From Nocardioides immobilis (GTDB taxonomy: Bacteria; Actinomycetota; Actinomycetes; Propionibacteriales; Nocardioidaceae), in NCBI RefSeq assembly GCF_003515065.1, contig NZ_QXGH01000039.1, forward strand, positions 1-64,000: a DNA stretch of 64,000 nucleotides. Direction: 5' to 3'. A model generated the notes under the pieces. The model saw nothing but the letters and a program-made list of their open reading frames with translations. It was not told the origin of the DNA and ran no database searches. Made by a program: the position numbers and the translations under genes. The stretch's first letter is position 1. The number at the start of each line of letters is the position of its first letter. Shown here piece after piece: positions 47,951 through 59,295 of the stretch.

Positions 47951-50923
47951 TCAGTCCCAGAAAACGCGATCGACGACCGCTCGCGCGCGCCGCGTTGCGC
48001 GCAGGTAGTCGTTGACCATCGCGTCGGATTGATCGAGCGGATAGCCCAGGATCCCGGCCACCGCACGTCGCTCGCGGGACGGCCGGGGCATCTGCTCGAC
48101 CGGCTTCCCGCGGGCCAGCGTCGCGGCGTTGCGCACCCGGCTGACGTCGCGCCAGGCGGCGGTCAGCACCTCGGCATCGTCGCTGTCGAGGAGCCCTGCC
48201 TCGGTCGCCGCGGCGAGGGCGGCGAGGGTCTGGGTGGTGCGCAGCCCGGGGACGTCGGCGCCGTGCCGGAGCTGCAGCAGCTGGACGGTCCATTCGATGT
48301 CGGCGAGTCCCCCGCGACCGAGCTTGAAGTGGAGAGCGGGGTCCGCGCCGCGCGGCAGCCGCTCGTTGTCGACGCGGGCCTTGATCCGCCGTACCTCGAT
48401 GACGTCGTCCTCGGCCAGCCCCCCGGCCGGGTAGCGGAGCGGGTCGATCAGCGCGGTGAACTGCTCGCGGACCTCGAGGTCGCCGACCACGGCGTCGGCG
48501 CGCAGCAGCGCCTGCGCCTCCCAGACCTTGGACCACTTGGCGTAGTAGGCGGCGTAGGCGTCGAGGGTCCGGATCAGCGGCCCCTGCTTCCCCTCCGGGC
48601 GGAGGTCGGCGTCGACGACGAGCGGCGGGTCGCCGCCGGGGAGTGCGAGCGTGCGCCGTACGCCCTCGACCACGGCCTTGGCGTACGACGCCGCCTCGTG
48701 CTGGTCGACCCCGTCCTCGGGCTCGTGCACGAAGAGCACGTCGGCGTCGCTGCCGTAGGAGAGCTCGAACCCGCCGTAGCGGCCCATGGCGATGATCGCC
48801 AACCGGGTGGGCGCCGCGTCGAGGCCGCGCTGCACCCGGACCGACTCGCCCACGACGGCGAGCGTGGCCTCGAGGGTGGCGTCCGTGATCCGCGAGAGCG
48901 CGTTGCCGACGTCGGCGACGTCGGTGAGACCGAGGACGTCGCCGGCGGCGGTGCGCAGCAGCTCGCGGCGGCGTACGGCGCGGACCGCCTTCACCGCGCG
49001 ATCGACGTCCTCCTGCCGGCCCGCGGTCGCGAGCATCTCCTCGGTGAGCACGGCCGAGGGCTGGGGTGTGAGGTCGCCGCCGAGCAGCTTGATCCCCTGG
49101 GGCTCGCGCTCCAGCAGGTCCGAGCAGTAGCGCGCGGTCGACAGCAGGTGGGCGAGACGCTCGGCGATCTCCCCCTCGTCGCGGAGCGTGGTGAGGTACC
49201 AGGGCGTGCGGCCGAGCGCCTCGCTGATCCTCCGGAACCCGAACAGCCCCGCGTCCGGGTCGGCCCCGTCGGCGAACCACTGCAGCATCGCGGGCAGCAG
49301 CGCCCGCTGGATGTTGGCCGTGCGGGTGACGCCGGCGGTGAGCGCCTCCAGGGAGCGGAGGGCGGCGGCGGGGTCGTCGTACCCGAGCGCGGCCAGCCGG
49401 GCGCGCGCTGCCTCGGAGGAGAGCCGTACGTCGTCGCCGGCGATCTGGGCGACCGCGGACAGCAGCGGCCGGTAGAACAGCTTCTGGTGGAGCCGGCTGA
49501 CCTCGCGGCGGTGGTGCTGCCAGGTGCGGACCAGCCGCTGGTTCGGCTCCTTCATGAAGCCGAGGCTGCGGCCGAGCCGGCGCAGGGAGGCGTCGTCCTC
49601 CGGCACCAGGTGAGTACGGCGGAGCCGGTGCAGCTGGATCCGGTGCTCGAGCTGGCGGAGGAACGCGTAGGCGTTGTGGAGCGCCTCGCCGTCCTCGCGG
49701 CCGACGTAGCCCGCCCTGGTGAGCTCGTGGAGCGCGCTCAAGGTCGCCTGCGGCCGGATCTGCTCGTCCGCGCGGCCGTGCACCAGCTGGAGCAGCTGGA
49801 CGGCGAACTCCACGTCCCGCAGGCCGCCGACTCCCAGCTTGAGCTCTCGATCTGCCTCCTTGACCGGGATGTGGTCGACGACCCGACGCCGCATCGCCCG
49901 GGCGGCGTCGACGAAGCCCTCCCTGTCGGCGACCGACCACACCATCGGGCTGACCATCGCGACGAAATCGCGGCCGAGCTCCAGGTCGCCGGCGACCGGC
50001 CGGGCCTTGAGCAGCGCCTGGAACTCCCAGGGCTCGGCCCAGCGCTCGTAGTAGCCGCGGTGGCCGGCGAGGGTGCGGCTGAGCGCGCCCGCCTTGCCCT
50101 CCGGGCGGAGCGCGGCGTCGACCGGCCAGATGGTGCCCTCACGGGTCTGCGCCGAGCAGACCTGGATCAGCTGGGACGCAAGCCGCGCGGCTGTGCGCGC
50201 GGCGGCGACCTCGTCCGCTCCGTCGGCGGCCTCGTGCAGGAAGATCACGTCCACGTCCGAGACGTAGTTGAGCTCGTGGCCGCCGCACTTGCCCATCGCG
50301 ATCACCGACAGCCGGACCGACGCGGCCTCCTCGCCGACGTGGGCGCGGGCAACGGCGAGGGCTGCGTCGAGGGTGCCGGCCGCGAGGTCGGACAGCTCGG
50401 CGGCCGCGTCGTCGACGCTCAGCTCGTGGGTGAGGTCGCGCGCGGCGAGCGGCAGCAGCAGCCGCCGGTAGGTCACGCGGAGCGCATCGATCGCCTCGGC
50501 CTCGTCGAGGGTGGCGACCGGCGCCTCGGCCGCGGGATCCGCGCCGACGGCCTCCAGCAGCGCCGCGCGGAGCGCCCAGGCGGCCGGCCGGGTGGTGCCG
50601 AGCGTCGAGTCCTGGAGCACCCGCCAGTGATCGGGGTGGGCCACCAGGTGGTCGGCCAGGGCGGCACTGGCGCCGAGGACGCAGAGCAGCCGCATCGCCG
50701 TACCCTCGTCGGCCGTGAGGGCTGCCAGCAGCCCGTCGCGGTCCTCGACCGCGTCGGCCAGCCGGAGCAGCGCCGACAGCGCGGCGGACGGCTCGGCCGA
50801 CCAGCCGAGGATGGCGACCAGCTCCTGGCCGGCGCCACCGAGCTCGGCGAGCTCGGTCATCGCGCGGTCGACATCGGCGAAGCCGTGCCGGAGCAGCTCA
50901 CTGCGCAGCGTCGCGCGATTCAT
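47951..50923 (-). CDS. glnE: Bifunctional [glutamine synthetase] adenylyltransferase/adenylyl-removing enzyme GlnE
   Basis: A 990-residue protein with two nucleotidyltransferase domains separated by helical regions. First catalytic motif SVIAMGKCGGHELNYVSDVD and second AIIAMGRYGGFELSYGSDAD (GxGxxG/ELxxxSDxD), each with downstream DLRPEGK or DAALRPEGK. Adenylylates and de-adenylylates glutamine synthetase to set its activity. Stops at 47951; start ATG 50923, 4 bases after the glnA2 stop, so glnA2-glnE are one operon. Confidence 0.97.
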   Translation of the reverse strand: MNRATLRSELLRHGFADVDRAMTELAELGGAGQELVAILGWSAEPSAALSALLRLADAVEDRDGLLAALTADEGTAMRLLCVLGASAALADHLVAHPDHWRVLQDSTLGTTRPAAWALRAALLEAVGADPAAEAPVATLDEAEAIDALRVTYRRLLLPLAARDLTHELSVDDAAAELSDLAAGTLDAALAVARAHVGEEAASVRLSVIAMGKCGGHELNYVSDVDVIFLHEAADGADEVAAARTAARLASQLIQVCSAQTREGTIWPVDAALRPEGKAGALSRTLAGHRGYYERWAEPWEFQALLKARPVAGDLELGRDFVAMVSPMVWSVADREGFVDAARAMRRRVVDHIPVKEADRELKLGVGGLRDVEFAVQLLQLVHGRADEQIRPQATLSALHELTRAGYVGREDGEALHNAYAFLRQLEHRIQLHRLRRTHLVPEDDASLRRLGRSLGFMKEPNQRLVRTWQHHRREVSRLHQKLFYRPLLSAVAQIAGDDVRLSSEAARARLAALGYDDPAAALRSLEALTAGVTRTANIQRALLPAMLQWFADGADPDAGLFGFRRISEALGRTPWYLTTLRDEGEIAERLAHLLSTARYCSDLLEREPQGIKLLGGDLTPQPSAVLTEEMLATAGRQEDVDRAVKAVRAVRRRELLRTAAGDVLGLTDVADVGNALSRITDATLEATLAVVGESVRVQRGLDAAPTRLAIIAMGRYGGFELSYGSDADVLFVHEPEDGVDQHEAASYAKAVVEGVRRTLALPGGDPPLVVDADLRPEGKQGPLIRTLDAYAAYYAKWSKVWEAQALLRADAVVGDLEVREQFTALIDPLRYPAGGLAEDDVIEVRRIKARVDNERLPRGADPALHFKLGRGGLADIEWTVQLLQLRHGADVPGLRTTQTLAALAAATEAGLLDSDDAEVLTAAWRDVSRVRNAATLARGKPVEQMPRPSRERRAVAGILGYPLDQSDAMVNDYLRATRRARAVVDRVFWD

Positions 50924-50927
50924 GCGG

Positions 50928-52265
50928 TCAGAGGACGGGCAGCATGCGGTCGCGCTCGAACGCCGACACCTGTCCGCGGTACTCGTCCCACTCGGCGCGC
51001 TTGTTGCGCAGGAAGTAGTCGAAGACCTGCTCCCCCAGCGTCTCGGCGAGCAGCTCGGACTGCTCGGCGATCTCGATCGCCTCGTTGAGGTTCTTGGGCA
51101 GCGGGGCGATGCCGAGGCTGCGGCGCTCGGCCTCGCTCAGCGCCCAGACGTCGTCCTCGGCCTCGCGCGGAAGCTCGTAGCCCTGCTCGACGCCCTTGAG
51201 GCCGGCCGCGAGCACGGCAGCGAACGCGAGGTAGGGGTTGCAGGCGGCGTCGATCGTGCGCAGCTCGATCCGGGTGGACTGCCCCTTGAGCGGCTTGTAC
51301 ATCGGCACCCGGATCATCGCGGAGCGGTTGTTGTGACCCCAGCAGACGTACGACGGAGCCTCGCCGCCGAACATCATCCGCTTGTAGGAGTTGACCCACT
51401 GGTTGGTCACCACGCTGATCTCGCCGGCGTGGTGGAGCACGCCGGCGATGAACTGCCGGCCGATCTTGGAGAGCTGGTACTCGGAGCCCGGCTCGTAGAA
51501 GGCGTTCTGGTCGCCCTCGAAGAGCGAGACGTGGGTGTGCATCCCGGAGCCCGGCTGCTCGGTGAAGGGCTTCGGCATGAAGGTCGCCCAGATGCCCTGG
51601 CCGAGCGCGACCTCTCGGATCACGGTGCGGAAGGTCATGATGTTGTCGGCCGTCGACAGCGCGTCGGCGTAGCGCAGGTCGATCTCCTGCTGGCCCGGGC
51701 CGCCCTCGTGGTGGCTGAACTCGACCGAGATGCCCATCGCCTCGAGCATGGTGATGGCCTCACGACGGAAGTCGGAGCCGTCGGAGTGCGCGGCGTGGTC
51801 GAAGTAGCCGCTGCGGTCGATCGGCACCGGCACGACACCCGGCTGCGGGTCGTCCTTGAAGAGGTAGAACTCGATCTCGGGGTGCGTGTAGAACGTGAAG
51901 CCCTGCTCCCCCGCCTTGGCGAGCGTGCGCTTGAGCACGTTGCGCGGGTCGGCGAAGGACGGCGATCCGTCGGGCATCACGATGTCGCAGAACATCCGGG
52001 CCGTCGCCGGGCCCTCGCCACGCCACGGCAGGATCTGGAAGGTCGCCGGGTCGGGCTTGGCCAGCATGTCGGACTCGTAGACCCGGGCGAAGCCCTCGAT
52101 CGCCGAGCCGTCGAAGCCGATGCCCTCGGCGAAGGCGCCCTCCAGCTCGGCGGGTGCGACCGCGACCGACTTCAGGAAGCCGAGCACATCGGTGAACCAC
52201 AGCCGGACGAACCGGACGTCACGCTCTTCGAGAGCGCGGAGTACGAAGTCTTCCTGCTTGCCCAT
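50928..52265 (-). CDS. glnA: Type I glutamine synthetase, GlnA2-like
   Basis: A 445-residue glutamine synthetase: GIGFDGSAIEGFARVYESDM (latch), THPEIEFYLFKDDPQPG, HHEGGPGQQEIDLRYADALS (Glu ligands), MPKPFTEQPGSGMHTHVSLF, NSYKRMMFGGEAPSYVCWGH and NNRSAMIRVP. The adenylylation segment reads PLPKNLNEAI and has no Tyr where GlnA1 has NLYDLP, so GlnE probably does not regulate this protein. Length equals Mtb GlnA2 (446). Acts in nitrogen assimilation. The HTH at 52275 is on the same strand just upstream. Confidence 0.95.
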   Translation of the reverse strand: MGKQEDFVLRALEERDVRFVRLWFTDVLGFLKSVAVAPAELEGAFAEGIGFDGSAIEGFARVYESDMLAKPDPATFQILPWRGEGPATARMFCDIVMPDGSPSFADPRNVLKRTLAKAGEQGFTFYTHPEIEFYLFKDDPQPGVVPVPIDRSGYFDHAAHSDGSDFRREAITMLEAMGISVEFSHHEGGPGQQEIDLRYADALSTADNIMTFRTVIREVALGQGIWATFMPKPFTEQPGSGMHTHVSLFEGDQNAFYEPGSEYQLSKIGRQFIAGVLHHAGEISVVTNQWVNSYKRMMFGGEAPSYVCWGHNNRSAMIRVPMYKPLKGQSTRIELRTIDAACNPYLAFAAVLAAGLKGVEQGYELPREAEDDVWALSEAERRSLGIAPLPKNLNEAIEIAEQSELLAETLGEQVFDYFLRNKRAEWDEYRGQVSAFERDRMLPVL

Positions 52266-52274
52266 GGCTGCAGC

Positions 52275-52958
52275 CTAGGGGGTGGTTGTTGGGTCCTCGG
52301 GGTCGATCCGTACGCAACACCCCGACGCGCCCGGGCCGGCGCCGGCCCGGGTCACCCTGCCGGCGCTCCCGAGGGCCGCGCAGAGGCCGGTCACGAAGCG
52401 CTCGTTGACCGAGCACACCAGGTCCGGGTGGTCGGCGGCGAGCCGGTCGTAGGGGCAGTTGCGGAGCCGGACCCCGCCCTCCTCGCGTGGCTCGTAGCCG
52501 AGACGGGACAGGACGTCGGGCACCGACGGGCTGTCGTCGTACGACGACGCGACCGCGTGCGCTGCCGCGTCGGCCGCGTCGTCGAGCGCGGCTGCCATCG
52601 GCTCGCCGGCCAGCGCCCGCTCGACGGCGTCGGCGAACACCTGCCCGGCAAGGTCGTAGCGGCGGCTGGGCAGGCTGACCGACACCTCCTTGCGAGCCCG
52701 GCGGTAGAGCTTGGCGGGGCGGCCGGCCCCCGGCCCGGTGCGGCCGGTGAGCCGCCGGAACTCGGCGACGAGGAGTCCCTCGTCGACCAGTCGGTCGAGG
52801 TGGAACTTGGCGGTGTGCCGCGGCACCTCGACGCCTTCCGCGGCCTGGTCGCGGCTGACCGCGCCCGGCTGCTCGGCCACGAACCGGTACAGCGCTCGCC
52901 GCAGCGGGTCCGCGAGCGCCGCCACGGTCGCCGCGCGTCGGCCGAACGCCTCGTCCAT
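52275..52958 (-). CDS. wHTH regulator with Cys-containing C-terminal domain, module copy B
   Basis: A 227-residue regulator paralogous to the one at 40231-40911: winged helix (LADPLRRALYRFVAEQPGAV; SRDQAAEGVEVPRHTAKFHL), the same RLTGRTGPGAGRPAKLYRRA linker, and C-terminal NCPYDRLAADHPDLVC, GLC and GCCVRI. SufR-like in layout but with different Cys spacing. It is divergent from a membrane gene at 53065 that is a paralogue of 39717-40142. Ends 9 bases before glnA2, possibly co-transcribed. Confidence 0.82.
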   Translation of the reverse strand: MDEAFGRRAATVAALADPLRRALYRFVAEQPGAVSRDQAAEGVEVPRHTAKFHLDRLVDEGLLVAEFRRLTGRTGPGAGRPAKLYRRARKEVSVSLPSRRYDLAGQVFADAVERALAGEPMAAALDDAADAAAHAVASSYDDSPSVPDVLSRLGYEPREEGGVRLRNCPYDRLAADHPDLVCSVNERFVTGLCAALGSAGRVTRAGAGPGASGCCVRIDPEDPTTTP

Positions 52959-52984
52959 CGCCTGCTCCCCTCTACCAGACAGAA

Positions 52985-53043
52985 GTCTTGCTCAAAGACG
53001 TCCGCAGGTCTACCGTCAAAGACGACGTCTCTTACAAAGAGAC
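52985..53043. promoter_or_regulatory. Operator cluster in the divergent promoter of module B
   Basis: GTCTCTT-ACA-AAGAGAC (53027-53043) is a perfect palindrome with a 3-base centre. GTCTT (52985-52989) and AAGAC (52995-52999) repeat its core, and TCAAAGACG occurs at 52992-53000 and 53016-53024, 24 bases apart. The cluster lies between the wHTH gene (52958) and the membrane gene (53065). Confidence 0.6.
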
Positions 53044-53064
53044 CGCTCGAGAAAGGGAAACACC

Positions 53065-53534
53065 ATGGTCACCATGCATCGGCAGGACGACCTGCTGCAC
53101 GACATGCGTGAGGAGCTGCACGACCTGACGCACTTCTCCGAGATCACGGCCGACCGCAAGGGCCGCCTGACCCTGTGGCTCACGTTCATCGCGCTGCCCC
53201 TGGTCTGGGGCGTCGACATGATCTTCGACCTCATGGGCGTCGCGTGGGAGGCCCACGTCGCGACCTGGGCGAACGACGCCTTCCCCGGCACCGCGAGCGA
53301 CCTGATCCTGTGGGTCGGAGTCGTGATGGTCGCGCTCGCCGCCTGCGTCGCGGTCGCGCCGCACATCGGCGGCGACCTGCTCGGCCTCGCGATCGCCCTG
53401 CTCGCCGTCAACCTGATGTGGGTCGACGGGGCCGCGCACCTCGTGTTCGGGATGATCGCCCTCGCCCTGTGCTGCTTCGCCATGGCGCGGATGGCCCACG
53501 GCGACCGCGAGCGGGAGGTGGCCCCACCCCTGGC

Positions 53535-53538
<4 letters not shown>
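53065..53538 (+). CDS. Multi-pass membrane protein, module copy B
   Basis: A 157-residue protein with a hydrophilic N-terminus (HRQDDLLHDMREELHDLTHF) and four hydrophobic helices. Aligns with 39717-40142 through G-x-D, W-x-ND-x-x-PG-x-A-x-D, VGV-x-x-VA and VAVAP-x-x-G. AAGGGAAA before ATG 53065. Convergent with nadE, with a 4-base overlap of the ends. Function unknown; tied to the divergent wHTH regulator. Confidence 0.75.
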
Positions 53539-55580
<2,042 letters not shown>

Positions 55581-55653
55581 GGATGGAGTCTAGGGATCGG
55601 CGGCGCGGTGAGCGTCTCGATGAGTCTGGCGCCACGCCGCGGTCTGCACCGGC

Positions 55654-56148
55654 ATGACGATCACGTCCAGCATCTCTCCGTGCCTGTGGTTCGACGACGA
55701 CCTCGAGGAAGCGGCGCGGTTCTACACCGGGATCTTCCCGAACTCCTCGATCGGCCACCTGACCCGCTACAACGACGCGGGGCCCGGCGAGCCCGGCACG
55801 GTGATGGCCGGCGAGTTCACCCTCGACGGGCTGACGTTCCGGGGCATCAACGGCGGGCCGGCGAGCTTCGGGTTCAGCGAGGCGATCTCGTTCTCCGTCT
55901 CCTGCCGGGACCAGTCCGAGGTCGACTACTACTGGGACGCGCTGGCCGACGGCGGCGAGGAGTCGGTGTGCGGCTGGCTCAAGGACCGCTACGGGGTGTC
56001 GTGGCAGGTCGTGCCGACCCGCCTCTACGAGCTGGTGTCCGACCCGGACCGGGGCCGGGCCCTGGCCGCCACCCAGGCGATGCTCCGGATGCGCCGGATC
56101 GTGGTGGCCGACCTCGAGGCGGCGGCCGACGCGGCCGGCGTCGGTTGA
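55654..56148 (+). CDS. VOC/PhnB-type (3-demethylubiquinone-9 methyltransferase-like) protein
   Basis: A 164-residue PhnB-like protein: ISPCLWFDDDLEEAARFYTG, FPNSSIGHLTRYNDAGPGEP, FTLDGLTFRGINGGPASFGF, and SVSCRDQSEVDYYWDALADG then CGWLKDRYGVSWQVVPTRLY, the typical sequence of this group. Small metal-binding or ligand-binding fold; substrate unknown. ATG 55654. Between nadE and panB, both diverging from it only loosely. Confidence 0.87.
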   Translation: MTITSSISPCLWFDDDLEEAARFYTGIFPNSSIGHLTRYNDAGPGEPGTVMAGEFTLDGLTFRGINGGPASFGFSEAISFSVSCRDQSEVDYYWDALADGGEESVCGWLKDRYGVSWQVVPTRLYELVSDPDRGRALAATQAMLRMRRIVVADLEAAADAAGVG

Positions 56149-56279
56149 GGATCGGGTGAGCGTCGGGTGACGCAGCACACAGGGCGGATCGGGCCGCAGC
56201 AGGGCTAGCCTCGTCGTTGTCCATCCAGGAACGTGGACCCGACCAAGGGCCGCGAGTCACGAGGAGACGGAGCTCGACG

Positions 56280-57107
56280 ATGAGCGAGGAAACTGCGCCG
56301 TACGGACCGACGATCAAGCGGATCCGAACGCACCACCTGCGCGAGATGAAGGAGCGCGGCGAGCGCTTCTCGATGCTCACCAGCTATGACCAGCTGACCG
56401 CGCAGATCTTCGACGAGGCAGGCATCGAGGTCCTGCTGGTCGGCGACAGCGCGTCCAACAACGTCCTCGGCAACGCCACGTCGCTGCCGATCACCGTCGA
56501 CGAGCTGATCCCGCTCACCCGGGCCGTCAGCGGCGCGGTCGAGCGCGCGATGGTCGTCGGTGACCTGCCGTTCGGGTCCTACCAGGCGTCGCCCGAGCAG
56601 GGGTACCTGACCGCCGTCCGGTTCATGAAGGAGGGCGGCGCGCACTGCGTGAAGCTCGAGGGCGGCGTCGAGATGGCGCCGCAGATCGAGCGGATGACCC
56701 GCGGCGGCATCCCGGTCATGGCCCACATCGGGTTCACGCCCCAGTCCGAGCACGCGCTCGGGGGCTATCGCGTGCAGGGCCGCGGTGACACCGCCGAGCG
56801 AGTCCTGCGCGACGCCGAGGCTGTCCAGGAGGCGGGCGCGTTCGCCGTCGTCATGGAGATGGTCCCCGGCGACGTCGCCGCCCAGGTCACCCAGAAGCTG
56901 CAGATCCCCACGATCGGGATCGGCGCCGGCAAGGAGTGCGACGGTCAGGTGCTCGTGTGGCAGGACGCGTTCGGCCTGCGCACCGGCCGGATGCCGCGCT
57001 TCGTCAAGCAGTACGCCGACCTGCGGTCGGTCCTGCTCGACGCGGCGAAGTCGTACGACACCGAGGTCAAGGCCGGCGAGTTCCCCGGGCCCGAGCACAC
57101 CTTCTGA
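56280..57107 (+). CDS. panB: 3-methyl-2-oxobutanoate hydroxymethyltransferase PanB
   Basis: A 275-residue TIM-barrel enzyme that makes ketopantoate for CoA synthesis from methylene-THF. Motifs: LTSYDQLTAQIFDEAGIEVL, LVGDSASNNVLGN (metal Asp), VVGDLPFGSYQAS, VKLEGGVEMAPQIERMTRGG, AHIGFTPQSEHALGGYRVQG, and IGIGAGKECDGQVLVWQD. ATG 56280 has GGAG eight bases upstream. Followed by an exported dehydrogenase. Confidence 0.96.
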   Translation: MSEETAPYGPTIKRIRTHHLREMKERGERFSMLTSYDQLTAQIFDEAGIEVLLVGDSASNNVLGNATSLPITVDELIPLTRAVSGAVERAMVVGDLPFGSYQASPEQGYLTAVRFMKEGGAHCVKLEGGVEMAPQIERMTRGGIPVMAHIGFTPQSEHALGGYRVQGRGDTAERVLRDAEAVQEAGAFAVVMEMVPGDVAAQVTQKLQIPTIGIGAGKECDGQVLVWQDAFGLRTGRMPRFVKQYADLRSVLLDAAKSYDTEVKAGEFPGPEHTF

Positions 57108-57139
57108 AGGGCGCAACGGCTCCGACGTACGGTGGGCGC

Positions 57140-58324
57140 ATGCGCAAACTCGGTGCCCCCATCGCCGTCCTCGCCCTCGTGCTCACCACCCTCGCGTCGT
57201 ACCCGGCATCCGGGTCGCCATCGGCGCCGACCCGCGACCGAGATGCCGGGTACGACGGCAGCCCGCGCCGAGCGGCACCCACGTTGCGGGTGACCACCGT
57301 CGCGAACGGCCTAGACCACCCATGGGACGTGCGTCCGATCGGCGAGGGCCGGCTGCTGTTCACGCAGCGCGACCGCGCCAGCCTCACCCTGGTCCGGGCC
57401 GACGGTGACACCCGGCGGGTCGGCTTCCCGAGCCGGCGGGTGTGGGTGTCGGGCGAGACCGGTCTGATGGGGCTCGCGATCGATCCCGGCTTCGCCGAGA
57501 ACCGGCGGATCTACACCTGCCAGGGCTGGAAGCTGCCGGGCGGGAAGAAGGACATCCGGGTGATCGCCTGGAAGCTCGACCCCGGGCTCACCGCGGTCGG
57601 CCGTCCCGACGTGCTCGTCAAGGGGCTGCCGACGGTCACCGGCCGGCACGGCGGCTGCCGCCTCCTCATCGCCAAGAACGGCGCGCTCCTCGTCGGCACC
57701 GGCGACGCGGCCGTCGGCAGGAACCCGCAGAGCCTCCGGTCGTTCGGCGGCAAGACCCTGCGCCTCGACCCCGCGACCGGACGACCCTGGCCCACCAACC
57801 CGTGGGCGGGCGCGTCGGGCCGAAAGCGGTTCATCTACACCTACGGCCATCGCAACGTGCAGGGCCTCGCCCAGCGTCGTGACGGCACCCTCTGGTCGGT
57901 CGAGCACGGCAGCTACCGCGACGACGAGGTCAACAAGCTCGGTCGCGGACGCAACTTCGGGTGGCACCCGGTGCCGGGCTACAACGAGTCTGTGCCCATG
58001 ACCGACTTCTCGCTGCCGGGCCGGCAGTGGGGCGCCAAGTGGCGGTCCGGCACCCCGACCATCGCGACGTCCGGTGCCGCCTTCGTCCGAGGCCGGGGCT
58101 GGGGTGCCCTCAGCGGCGCCCTGGCCGTCGGCTGCCTCGCCGGCGAGCGATTGATGTTCGTGAAGCTCGACGCCAGCGGCGACCTGCGCTGGACCCGGGC
58201 GCCCGCGCGGTTGCGCGACTTCGGCCGCCTGCGCGGCGTGACCGCCTACCGCGGCTCGCTGCTGATCACGACGTCGAACGGCGGCGGCACCGACAAGATC
58301 CTGCGGGTCCGCCCGGCGCGCTGA
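57140..58324 (+). CDS. Secreted PQQ-dependent sugar dehydrogenase-like protein
   Basis: A 394-residue protein with a signal peptide (residues 1-26, LGAPIAVLALVLTTLASYPA) and a six-bladed beta-propeller of soluble glucose dehydrogenase (Gdh-B) type: VANGLDHPWDVRPIGEGRLL, TGLMGLAIDPGFAENRRIYT, YTYGHRNVQGLAQRRDGTLW and NFGWHPVPG. Uses PQQ or works without cofactor in many actinobacterial relatives. A long inverted repeat sits just behind the signal peptide. No pqq genes here. Confidence 0.85.
   Translation: MRKLGAPIAVLALVLTTLASYPASGSPSAPTRDRDAGYDGSPRRAAPTLRVTTVANGLDHPWDVRPIGEGRLLFTQRDRASLTLVRADGDTRRVGFPSRRVWVSGETGLMGLAIDPGFAENRRIYTCQGWKLPGGKKDIRVIAWKLDPGLTAVGRPDVLVKGLPTVTGRHGGCRLLIAKNGALLVGTGDAAVGRNPQSLRSFGGKTLRLDPATGRPWPTNPWAGASGRKRFIYTYGHRNVQGLAQRRDGTLWSVEHGSYRDDEVNKLGRGRNFGWHPVPGYNESVPMTDFSLPGRQWGAKWRSGTPTIATSGAAFVRGRGWGALSGALAVGCLAGERLMFVKLDASGDLRWTRAPARLRDFGRLRGVTAYRGSLLITTSNGGGTDKILRVRPAR
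57197..57255. repeat. Long nested inverted repeat inside the secreted dehydrogenase gene
   Basis: TCGTACCCGGCATC (57197-57210) and GATGCCGGGTACGA (57242-57255) are perfect 14-base arms; inside, CGGGTCG (57211-57217) and CGACCCG (57228-57234) are a second nested stem. Together they form a strong coding-region hairpin over the residues behind the signal peptide. Most likely a translation or mRNA feature, or a chance GC-rich palindrome. Confidence 0.6.
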
Positions 58325-59215
58325 TCACAAGCGGCACGCCCCGGAGGAGGTGAGGTCCCGGGCCGCGGCGACGCTGAGGTCGCGCAGCCGGGCCGCGAGC
58401 GGCGACAAGGTGCCCTGCCACAGCAGGTAGACCTCGCGCGGCGGCAGAGCCGGCCGCAGCCGGTGCAGCGTCACCTGGTCGTCCGACCGTGCCGAGCCGG
58501 TCGCCAGCAGTGGCAGTACGGCGCACCCGAGCCCGCCCCGCACCATCGACACGACGGCTTGGTTGTCGGCGGTCCGGAACACGAACCGCGGCCGCACCCC
58601 CAGGTCGGCCAGCTGGTCCTCGACCCGCCGCTGGTCGCAGATCGGCGGCAGGCCGATCATCGGCACACCGTCGAGCCGGTCGACCGCGACCCGGCTGGCC
58701 CGGAACATCGCGCGCGGCGCCACCAGGACGTGCTCGTCGGCCAGCAGCCGGACCCGATCGAGGTCGGGAGCGCCGGGACCGTCGAAGAACATCAGGTCGA
58801 GTCCCGCCAACGTCGGCGTCTCGGTCTCGTCCTCGACCAGGCGGATGTCGCAGTCGGGGTGGTCGCTCCGGAGGGCGGCCACGACCGGTGGCAGCAGCAC
58901 GTTGGTGACCGTCTGGAAGGTGCCGACGTCGACCCTGCCGCCGCCGGCGTGGAACCGGGCGATGTCCTCCCCTGCCGCGTCGGCCGCGGCCAGCATGGTC
59001 CGGGCGTGCTCCAGGACGACCCGGCCGAGCGGTGTGATCCGGGCCGGCCGCGGACCCCCGGGCCGGTCGAACACCGGTCCGCCGACCGCGCGCTCGAGCG
59101 CCGCGATCTGCTGGCTCAGCGTCGACTGCGTGTAGCCCAGCCTGGTCGCGGCCCGGCCGAAGGTGCCCTCGGTCGCGATCGCGTCGAGGGCCGCAAGGTG
59201 CCGGAGCTCGAACAT
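58325..59215 (-). CDS. LysR-family regulator
   Basis: A LysR regulator of 296 residues from ATG 59215. N-terminal HTH FELRHLAALDAIATEGTFGR and TQSTLSQQIAALERAVGGPV; C-terminal co-inducer domain with FHAGGGRVDVGTFQTVTNVL and GLGCAVLPLLA. Divergent from the alpha/beta hydrolase at 59296. A start at 59227 would add four residues. Probably regulates the neighbouring hydrolase/LLM pair. Confidence 0.87.
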   Translation of the reverse strand: MFELRHLAALDAIATEGTFGRAATRLGYTQSTLSQQIAALERAVGGPVFDRPGGPRPARITPLGRVVLEHARTMLAAADAAGEDIARFHAGGGRVDVGTFQTVTNVLLPPVVAALRSDHPDCDIRLVEDETETPTLAGLDLMFFDGPGAPDLDRVRLLADEHVLVAPRAMFRASRVAVDRLDGVPMIGLPPICDQRRVEDQLADLGVRPRFVFRTADNQAVVSMVRGGLGCAVLPLLATGSARSDDQVTLHRLRPALPPREVYLLWQGTLSPLAARLRDLSVAAARDLTSSGACRL

Positions 59216-59295
59216 GGCGATGATCATACAAACCGATCATTTCCATCACTATCCATCGCTTTTCACGAACTCAGATCCCGCCTAGCGTCATCGGC

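Noticed and set aside
47933..51088. A 1051-residue plus-strand frame opposite glnE
   Set aside because: It mirrors glnE codons, has typical low-complexity Arg/Gly/Val composition and lacks known domains.
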